The notes beneath the pieces were generated by a model, which ran no database searches, had not been told where the DNA came from, and saw only the letters and a list, made by a program, of their open reading frames with translations. Below are positions 52,748 to 58,430 of a stretch of DNA of 58,430 nucleotides, piece after piece. This DNA is from Bryobacterales bacterium (GTDB lineage: Bacteria; Acidobacteriota; Terriglobia; Bryobacterales; UBA6623), in NCBI GenBank assembly GCA_028819235.1, contig JAPPMC010000150.1:1-58430 (forward strand), written 5' to 3'. Numbering within the stretch: the stretch's first letter is position 1; each line of letters opens with the position of its first letter. The translations under genes and the position numbers were made by a program.

Positions 52748-53954
52748 AGCGGGCCCTCCTTCGCTTAACGTTGGCCTGGACCACGAAATGGTCGATCAGA
52801 GCAGCGAACATGTTCATGAACAGGATCGCAAGCATCATGCCCTCAGGGTAAGCCGGATTGATGACGCGGATCAGAATTGCCAGCACTCCGATGCAGAATC
52901 CGTACACGTAGCGTCCCTTGTTGGTGTGCGCGGAGGAGACCGGGTCTGTTGCCATGAACACGAGTCCGAAGGCCCATCCCCCAAGCACGACATGCCACTC
53001 GAACGGGACGTTCATCAGCGGATTCGTTGTGGACCCAAGCGCGTTCAAGCCCTGCACCATCAGGAACGAGCCGACGACGCCGGCCGCCATGATGCGCCAC
53101 GAGCCGATCCCGGTCAAGATCAGAAGCAGCGCCCCCAGCAGACAGGCGAGCGTCGATGTCTCCCCCATGGAACCCGGAACCAAGCCGATGAAGGCCTGCT
53201 TCCAGGTGAGCCCCCCGTCCACGAGCGCCGCAGGGCCGTCAACGGCCGAACGTGCCAGCCAAGTGGCACCGCTGCTGCCGTCGACGGTCGTGTCCGCCGC
53301 GATCCAAACTTGGTCGCCGGAGATCTGCGCCGGATACGCGAAGAACAGGAATGCTCGGGACATCAGCGCCGGGTTGAAGATGTTCATGCCCGTTCCGCCG
53401 AAGATCTCCTTGCCGATGATCACGCCGAATGCGATCCCTAGCGCCACCTGCCAAAGGGGGACTGTCGGGGGCAGAACGAGCGGGAACAGCATTCCGGTAA
53501 CCAAGAAGCCCTCGTTGATCTCGTGCTTTCGCACCACGGCGAAAAGGGCCTCGCAGTTGCCGCCGACGGCAAAGGTGACAATCACCACCGGCAGGTAGTA
53601 GAGGGCTCCGTGCAACACGCAAGCCACCACGTTCGCCGGGTCGAAACCGCCGAATCCCAGAGCCTCCATTGCAGTCGTCTGCCATGTCGCGAGAGGCTGC
53701 GCGCCTAGCGATATGGCTAGGTTGGCCTGATAGCCGGTGTTGTACAGAGCCATTGCCACGCAAGGCAGCAGTGCCAGGACAACGGTTACCATCATCCGCT
53801 TGACATCTATCCCGTCGCGCACGTGGGATGCGCCGCGGGTGGTCGAGCCGGGGGTGTAGAGGAACGTGTCCGCCGCCTCGAACAGCGGATACAGCCCTTC
53901 CAGCCTTCCGCCGGGCTTGAAGGACGTTTCCAGGGAGTCCAGGAACTTGCGCAT
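52737..53954 (-). CDS. nqrB: Na+-NQR subunit B (FMN- and Na+-binding)
   Basis: Large membrane subunit, 405 residues, about ten helices. The motif DGSSGATWL gives Thr231 as covalent FMN site. [28 protein letters not shown] and [35 protein letters not shown] are signature segments. Together with NqrA it forms the quinone/ion translocation core. 33 bp after nqrA. Confidence 0.97.
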   Translation of the reverse strand: MRKFLDSLETSFKPGGRLEGLYPLFEAADTFLYTPGSTTRGASHVRDGIDVKRMMVTVVLALLPCVAMALYNTGYQANLAISLGAQPLATWQTTAMEALGFGGFDPANVVACVLHGALYYLPVVIVTFAVGGNCEALFAVVRKHEINEGFLVTGMLFPLVLPPTVPLWQVALGIAFGVIIGKEIFGGTGMNIFNPALMSRAFLFFAYPAQISGDQVWIAADTTVDGSSGATWLARSAVDGPAALVDGGLTWKQAFIGLVPGSMGETSTLACLLGALLLILTGIGSWRIMAAGVVGSFLMVQGLNALGSTTNPLMNVPFEWHVVLGGWAFGLVFMATDPVSSAHTNKGRYVYGFCIGVLAILIRVINPAYPEGMMLAILFMNMFAALIDHFVVQANVKRRRARYAS

Positions 53955-53987
53955 TGTCTCGGGATGGTCCGGCGCCGCAGCTCCGGC

Positions 53988-55361
53988 CTAGCCCTCCTCC
54001 TCCAGGGTCGTCAAAACGTTGCGCAGCAGCGCGCCGAACTCGGCCTTCTCCGGCGACACGAAGGAGCACAGCGCAAGGTCCTCCTCGATCAGCTCAAGGA
54101 CGCCCAGCTCCTCCGCCCGCTCGGGATTGGGCATCAGGAGCGACCGCAGCAGCGGGGCCGGGAGTATGTCCATCGGCATGACCTTCTCGTACGTGCCAAC
54201 GGGCACCATCGCCCGTACTGACCCGTTCGTGGTCGTGCTGAATGAGAATCGTCCGATCGGCAGCCACGAGCTCAGGAAGAGCCGCATCACCGAGAAGGTC
54301 CGGACGCCGGGTGCTAGCCAACCCAGTAGCCGTCGCCTGTTGTCCTCAGGAAGGGCCGAGACCTGGTTGTGATACCTGCCAAGGAAGCCGAACACCGGCC
54401 CCTCAGCACTTTGGCCGGAGAGGACCGAGCCGGAAATCACCCGTGCCGGCGCATCTCCCAGCTCGTGGCGCGTGAGCGTCTCGGTCGACGCTCCGAGCCG
54501 AGTGCGCAGAAGCCGCGGTCGCTGCACGGCGGGGCCTGCCAAGGCCACGACCCGCTCCACGGGCAGCGAGCCCGTCGCGAATAGGCGCCCGATGGCGATG
54601 ACGTCCTGATAGCCTGCATGCCACACGAGCTTCTTGCGGTCGACGGGGTCCAGCAGGTGAATGTGCAGCCCTGCAGTGCCGCTCGGGTGCGGGCCCCGGA
54701 ACTCTTCGACGCGGATCGATCCGCTCTCCCGGACCGTGAGCGAGCTTCCATAGTGCTTGCAGACGTAGACTGGCACGCCGTCGCCTGCCTTGGCCAGTGC
54801 CGCTACGCCGCGGTCGAAGTGCGCCTCGTTCCCGGCTAGCACTGTGTCGACGTCCGCAGCCAGCGGATCAGTGTCCGTGGCCGTCACGAAGATGGAGCTT
54901 GGTTCGGAATCCAAGGCCGGGACGCGCCCGTAAGGGCGGGCCCGAAGTGCGGTCCAGAGCCCGGATTCCACCAGCAAGTCGCGGACTTGGCGCGACGTGA
55001 GCTCGCTGGGGTGCCGTCCGGTGTGCGAATCGAACAACACACAGTCGTGTCCTCCCTGCAATTCGAGGCTGTCAAGCTGAATCACCACCGACTGCAGCGC
55101 CCGGCGGTCTCCACGGTTGATCGCGACAACCGTGCCACCTCCCGGTGCGGTGAAGCGGACACCCGGGGTCTTCTTGTCCTCGAACAGGACCTGTCCTCGT
55201 CGAACTGAGTCGCCAACGCCGACGAACATCGTCGGCTTCATGCCCACGTAGTCAGCGGCCAGCAGCGCCACCATCGGGGGTGCCGGTGCCGCGCCGATCT
55301 CTTGGGAGGGCTTCCCGCTGATCGGCAGGTCAAGCCCCTTCCGAATTCTGTGCAGACCCAT
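53988..55361 (-). CDS. nqrA: Na+-NQR subunit A
   Basis: Cytoplasmic-side subunit, 457 residues. IRKGLDLPISGKPSQEIG, ALLAADYVGMKPTMFVGVGDSVRRGQVLFEDKKTPGVRFTAPGGGTVVAINRGDRRALQSVVIQ and LLRTRLGASTETLTRHEL mark NqrA. First gene of the operon; its promoter must lie upstream of 55361. Length is near the 446 residues of Vibrio NqrA. Confidence 0.96.
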   Translation of the reverse strand: MGLHRIRKGLDLPISGKPSQEIGAAPAPPMVALLAADYVGMKPTMFVGVGDSVRRGQVLFEDKKTPGVRFTAPGGGTVVAINRGDRRALQSVVIQLDSLELQGGHDCVLFDSHTGRHPSELTSRQVRDLLVESGLWTALRARPYGRVPALDSEPSSIFVTATDTDPLAADVDTVLAGNEAHFDRGVAALAKAGDGVPVYVCKHYGSSLTVRESGSIRVEEFRGPHPSGTAGLHIHLLDPVDRKKLVWHAGYQDVIAIGRLFATGSLPVERVVALAGPAVQRPRLLRTRLGASTETLTRHELGDAPARVISGSVLSGQSAEGPVFGFLGRYHNQVSALPEDNRRRLLGWLAPGVRTFSVMRLFLSSWLPIGRFSFSTTTNGSVRAMVPVGTYEKVMPMDILPAPLLRSLLMPNPERAEELGVLELIEEDLALCSFVSPEKAEFGALLRNVLTTLEEEG

Positions 55362-55713
55362 TTGCCTCCCGTTGGATGAAGCTCCCTGGTAGGTCCGGAC
55401 GACGGTCTGGCTCGGCTCGCTCGCCTACCCGGTCCCATGGCCCCGTCCGCGCCTCAGCCAACCCGCTCCTGGCGGCCGCGGCCTGGCTGGCGCCAGCACT
55501 TCCAGGAGTGCCGCACTCCTTTGGCCGCGAGCGGCGGACTCGTCATGTGACGGCGGCTACCGTCTGCGACCATTGTAACCCGCCCCGGCTTTGGTCTCGC
55601 GCTGGTAAATCCCCATTCGAGCGATGCGGAGAGTCTCGCAGCACAGGGTTTTTTGGGGCGGAGGCTCGCCAGATCGCCACAGCCGCTAGCGAGACTCGTG
55701 TATAATCGCTCCG
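55362..55713. other. Divergent intergenic region between nqrA and thiS
   Basis: About 350 bp. I looked for a TPP riboswitch ahead of thiS and saw no matching core elements. Promoters for both operons should be here; none is distinct. Confidence 0.4.
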
Positions 55714-55929
55714 GTGTCTGCGGTTCCGCAGTCCATCACCCTGAACGGGGAGCCGTGGGATGTCTCAGTGCCCGTGTCAGTGCGCGATCTAGTCGGGGAT
55801 CTGGGGCTGGAGGAGGATGCAGTGGCGGTTGAGAGGAACCGGCAGATCGTTCGTCGCCAAGCATGGCCCTCCACGTGGCTACAGGCCGGGGACGCGGTCG
55901 AGATCGTGCGGTTTGTCGGAGGTGGGTGA
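55714..55929 (+). CDS. thiS: Sulfur carrier protein ThiS
   Basis: Ubiquitin-like sulfur carrier for thiazole synthesis, 71 residues. ITLNGEPWDV at the N-terminus, VAVERNRQIVRRQAW in the middle and the essential C-terminal Gly-Gly (VEIVRFVGGG) which is thiocarboxylated. GTG start. No thiG, thiF or other thiamine gene is adjacent in the window, unusual for thiS. Confidence 0.9.
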   Translation: MSAVPQSITLNGEPWDVSVPVSVRDLVGDLGLEEDAVAVERNRQIVRRQAWPSTWLQAGDAVEIVRFVGGG

Positions 55930-56026
55930 CATTGGGCCGCGGTCGCTTGCACGTGCTCCCGAGGAGCTTTGTGCTAGAGGATCGGCGTTCACGCCTTGGG
56001 CAGAGGAGGAATGGGGGTAGACCACA

Positions 56027-56563
56027 TTGAACGCGGTTGACGTACGAGCAGAGGTCGTGGCATCCGTCCTTTCTCCTCGGTTCAGCAGTCTGGAAGTCGC
56101 CAAGAAGACTGGCGTCAGTCTCCGCCAGCTGCAGTGGTGGGACGAACAGGGGGTTGTGACGCCGGTCCAGCACGGTCGTCGTAGGCTCTACAGCCCAGGC
56201 GAAGTCCTAATGGTCGGCATCATCGTGAGCCTTCGCCGGAAGAGGCTGTCGTTGCAGAAGATTCGGCGGATTTTCGGTGACCTCGACGGGAATGACGCCT
56301 TGGATCGGCTGCTGATCGCGCACGACCGTTCCGAGGTCTACCTGCTCACCGACGGCATGCGCGTTGTCCTGGAGAGTTCTCCGGAGGCGATCGTCGATGT
56401 GTTGAAGCGGGCCGAAAAGCCCCTGTTGGCCGTGTGCGTTTCCGACGTCATCAAGGCGCTTGGCCTCGAGTCATTCGGGTCGCGGCGCAAGCCAGTCCAC
56501 ACCGAGACGGCGCTGGCCGGCTCAAAGAACGGTCGCGGAACAACCGCTATCAGGGCGTCCTGA
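56027..56563 (+). CDS. MerR-family transcriptional regulator
   Basis: 178 residues. The winged HTH reads LEVAKKTGVSLRQLQWWDEQGVVTPVQHGRRRLYSPGEVLMVGIIVSLRRKRLSLQKIRRI, typical MerR with the YxxxG/RxYSxxEV pattern. The C-terminal domain (about 85-150: LTDGMRVVLESSPEAIVDVLKRAEKPLLAVCVSDVIKAL) is short and lacks metal-binding cysteine pairs, so the effector is unknown. TTG start at 56027 is weakly supported; a later start is possible. Confidence 0.8.
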   Translation: MNAVDVRAEVVASVLSPRFSSLEVAKKTGVSLRQLQWWDEQGVVTPVQHGRRRLYSPGEVLMVGIIVSLRRKRLSLQKIRRIFGDLDGNDALDRLLIAHDRSEVYLLTDGMRVVLESSPEAIVDVLKRAEKPLLAVCVSDVIKALGLESFGSRRKPVHTETALAGSKNGRGTTAIRAS

Positions 56564-56612
56564 GGGCTCTAGCAGCCTCATCCGCAGTTCCTCTGCGTGC
56601 TGCCAAGAGGGC

Positions 56613-57938
56613 TCACCGTCGTCGGCTCTTTGGTCGAACCACGATTGGAGTGCCCTCGAATCCAAAGCGTGCGCGGATCTGGTTCACCAAGTAGCGCTCA
56701 AGGCCGAAATGGAACGGTCCTGCCCGTGAGCCGAAGAACACGAATGTGGGCGGCCTAACTGCGGCTTGGGTCACGTAGGTGAACTTGGGCTTGCGGCCCG
56801 GGACGGTGACCCGCTCCATGTCCAGCTCCCGCAGGAACCGGTTGAGCTCGCCTGTGCCGATTCGGCGCCCGGCAGCACTGTAGGCTGCCTTGGCCAGGGG
56901 GAACAGGCTTGGCACGCGCAGCCCTGTGAGGGCCGAGACAAACGAGACCCGGGCGTAGCGCAGCATCTTGAGCTTCCCGCGCACGTGCCGACGAAACGAT
57001 CCCTGCGACCCGTGCGCGAGGTCCCACTTGTTCACCACGACGACGGCAGCCCGGCCCGCTTCGTGAATGTATCCGGCAATGTGGGCATCCTGTGCTGTGA
57101 CGCCCTCGATGGGATCGACCAGCAAGAGCGCAACGCCAGCCATGCGAAGGTGCCGCCTCGCCATCACGACGCTGAGCTTCTCGGCCATCGCCCGAGTCTT
57201 GCCCTTGCGGCGGATTCCCGCCGTGTCGACGAATACGAAGCGCTGGCCACGGTGGCGGACTTCGGCGTCGACAGCGTCCCGTGTCGTTCCGGGCGTTGGA
57301 GAGACTATCGCGGCCTCGCTGCCGATCAGACGGTTCAGCAGCGTCGATTTGCCAACGTTTGGTCGGCCTAGGATAGCGATACTGATGCCCTTGATGCCCT
57401 GGTCCGTGTCTGTCGCCTCTTTGCCGGACTGGGCAGGGAATTCGCGCGTCACCGCGGCCATCAGATCCTCGATGCCCAGGCCGTGCTCGGCCGAGACTGG
57501 AAAAATCGCCTCAAAGCCCAGCTCGAAGAACGGTTCGGCGAGGGACCGCAAGGCCGGTGTATCGCACTTGTTGACCGCGATGCTGACCGGCTTTCCGCTG
57601 CGATGAAGCAGCCCCGCGAGCTCTAGGTCGGTGGGCGTCAGATCCGTGCGGCCGTCCACCGCGAATATGACGTGGTCAGCGTCCTGGACCGCTTGCAGGA
57701 CTTGGTCGCTCACTAGGGCGGGAATCTGTGACTTGGAACGGAAGACAATGCCTCCCGTGTCGGTCAGCTCGAGGGGCTTGTCGCCCCACCTCGCAGGCAT
57801 GCGGATGCGATCCCTCGTCATGCCTGGCAGATTCCCGACGATCGCCCTTCGGGACGCGGTGATGCGGTTGAAGAGGGTCGACTTGCCGACATTCTGGCGG
57901 CCGACGATCACCAGCTGCGGGGGGCCGACGCTCTCCAT
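56613..57938 (-). CDS. der: Ribosome biogenesis GTPase Der (EngA)
   Basis: Double-GTPase acting in 50S assembly, 441 residues. First G domain: VIVGRQNVGKSTLFNRI, DTGG, NKCD; second: AILGRPNVGKSTLLNRL, VDTAGIRRKGK, VVNKWDL; C-terminal KH-like domain ends FVNQ-type segment (ERYLVNQIRARFGFEGTPIVVRPKSRRR). ATG 57938 gives the family N-terminus; the open frame to 58307 is rejected. Confidence 0.96.
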   Translation of the reverse strand: MESVGPPQLVIVGRQNVGKSTLFNRITASRRAIVGNLPGMTRDRIRMPARWGDKPLELTDTGGIVFRSKSQIPALVSDQVLQAVQDADHVIFAVDGRTDLTPTDLELAGLLHRSGKPVSIAVNKCDTPALRSLAEPFFELGFEAIFPVSAEHGLGIEDLMAAVTREFPAQSGKEATDTDQGIKGISIAILGRPNVGKSTLLNRLIGSEAAIVSPTPGTTRDAVDAEVRHRGQRFVFVDTAGIRRKGKTRAMAEKLSVVMARRHLRMAGVALLLVDPIEGVTAQDAHIAGYIHEAGRAAVVVVNKWDLAHGSQGSFRRHVRGKLKMLRYARVSFVSALTGLRVPSLFPLAKAAYSAAGRRIGTGELNRFLRELDMERVTVPGRKPKFTYVTQAAVRPPTFVFFGSRAGPFHFGLERYLVNQIRARFGFEGTPIVVRPKSRRR

Positions 57939-58430
57939 GAAGCTGATCCTAACAGTCGGACGGGCGCCGACTCCCCGGCGAGCAGGCCTCTCCCGCGCCC
58001 TGCCGTTGTCCCACAATTGACCGTTAAGGCCCTGGTCTTGGGGGCGCTTCGGGGCGGCTTGCCGTTGTAGGCCCTCCCCGACCCCTTGCGCTGGTATATC
58101 GTTCTCATGATGGGCGGCATGAGTTCGGAAGTGCGGTCTCTGGGTACCCTTCACGAACCTTCGCAGCGAACCCTCGATCAGGCGCTTTGCGGGGGCGGGG
58201 ACATGTCCTTGATGATGCGCGACCTGCCCGATGCCTTGGAGGATTCGCTTCACGTGTTGCCCTTCGGCCAGATCCGACGCAACGAGGATTCTCGGAACCC
58301 CGTCCAATCGCCTATGCGGTCTGTCGCCGGTCGGTCTTCAGCCACGCCGAGGACATTGCTGGTCCGTGCCTGCTTGTTAGTGCTTGCGCCAAAACCCTTC
58401 GTGCTCCTTATATATGGGCAAACCGGACCC
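57939..58430. other. Right-edge region, open frame of unknown status
   Basis: Upstream of der. A plus-strand frame starting ATG 58107 stays open to the window end (107 codons) but matches no family I know, and an antisense frame overlaps it. A short A/T-rich patch lies near 58410-58420. I see no supported gene. Confidence 0.35.

Noticed and set aside
55362..55713. TPP riboswitch upstream of thiS
   Set aside because: No conserved riboswitch core was found in the region.
57939..58307. N-terminal extension of der
   Set aside because: Der starts at ATG 57938 with its standard N-terminus; the extension does not resemble a domain.

Overview
This window is a GC-rich bacterial chromosome segment with dense gene packing and many GTG/TTG starts. 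Gene content points to an Acidobacteriota-type organism (Bryobacterales/Solibacter-like or a related marine or host-associated lineage). The evidence is a DUF1501 protein paired with a cytochrome/DUF1549/LamG/DUF1553 protein, secreted tandem paralogues sharing an SVGRWEGDTLV motif beside a DUF6152 protein, MacB-type permease/HlyD/TolC efflux genes, sulfatases and a full Na+-translocating NADH:quinone reductase operon. The assignment is inference from gene families; no rRNA or ribosomal protein gene is present to test it.

Layout. 1-3.7 kb is a scrapyard: a nucleotidyltransferase (MNT) antitoxin-like end, a decayed IS21 istB, an intact higB-higA toxin-antitoxin pair, a secreted cyanophycinase-like peptidase and a truncated SNF2 helicase tail. 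3.8-9.3 kb holds surE and the convergent DUF1501/PSD1 pair. 9.6-15.1 kb holds an HlyD-like adaptor, tRNA-Gln, coaE, an HtrA-like protease, a BtuF-like binding protein, a ThuA-like protein and tRNA-Pro. 15.2-21.5 kb is an efflux operon: two adaptors, a MacB-like permease and TolC, with no ATPase. 21.6-30.7 kb holds murQ, an aldo/keto reductase plus fuconolactonase-like pair overlapping cysS, a sulfatase, DUF2203, plsC, hpf and rapZ.

30.7-40 kb is the most interesting part. An OsmC-family gene has an in-frame TGA exactly where the family has its catalytic cysteine, followed by a good bacterial SECIS-like hairpin, so it is probably a selenoprotein that conventional gene calling splits and loses. 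Next come a second sulfatase, a secreted VWA-like protein, threonine aldolase, a fatty-acyl-reductase-like SDR, an oligogalacturonate-lyase-like protein and a compact bacterial microcompartment operon: a class II aldolase with a C-terminal encapsulation-peptide-like helix, one BMC-H and three consecutive BMC-P genes. 40-48 kb holds secreted Acidobacteriota-type proteins, a 5'-nucleotidase, a DUF4097-like repeat protein, a GNAT, a DUF4143 ATPase and an SDR. 48-55.4 kb is nqrABCDEF-apbE-nqrM on the minus strand. 55.7-57.9 kb has thiS, a MerR-type regulator and der.

Taken together, sulfatases, fucose-type oxidation enzymes and the aldolase microcompartment suggest use of sulfated deoxy-sugar-rich polysaccharides. 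Na+-NQR suggests a sodium-rich habitat. Both are hypotheses from context.
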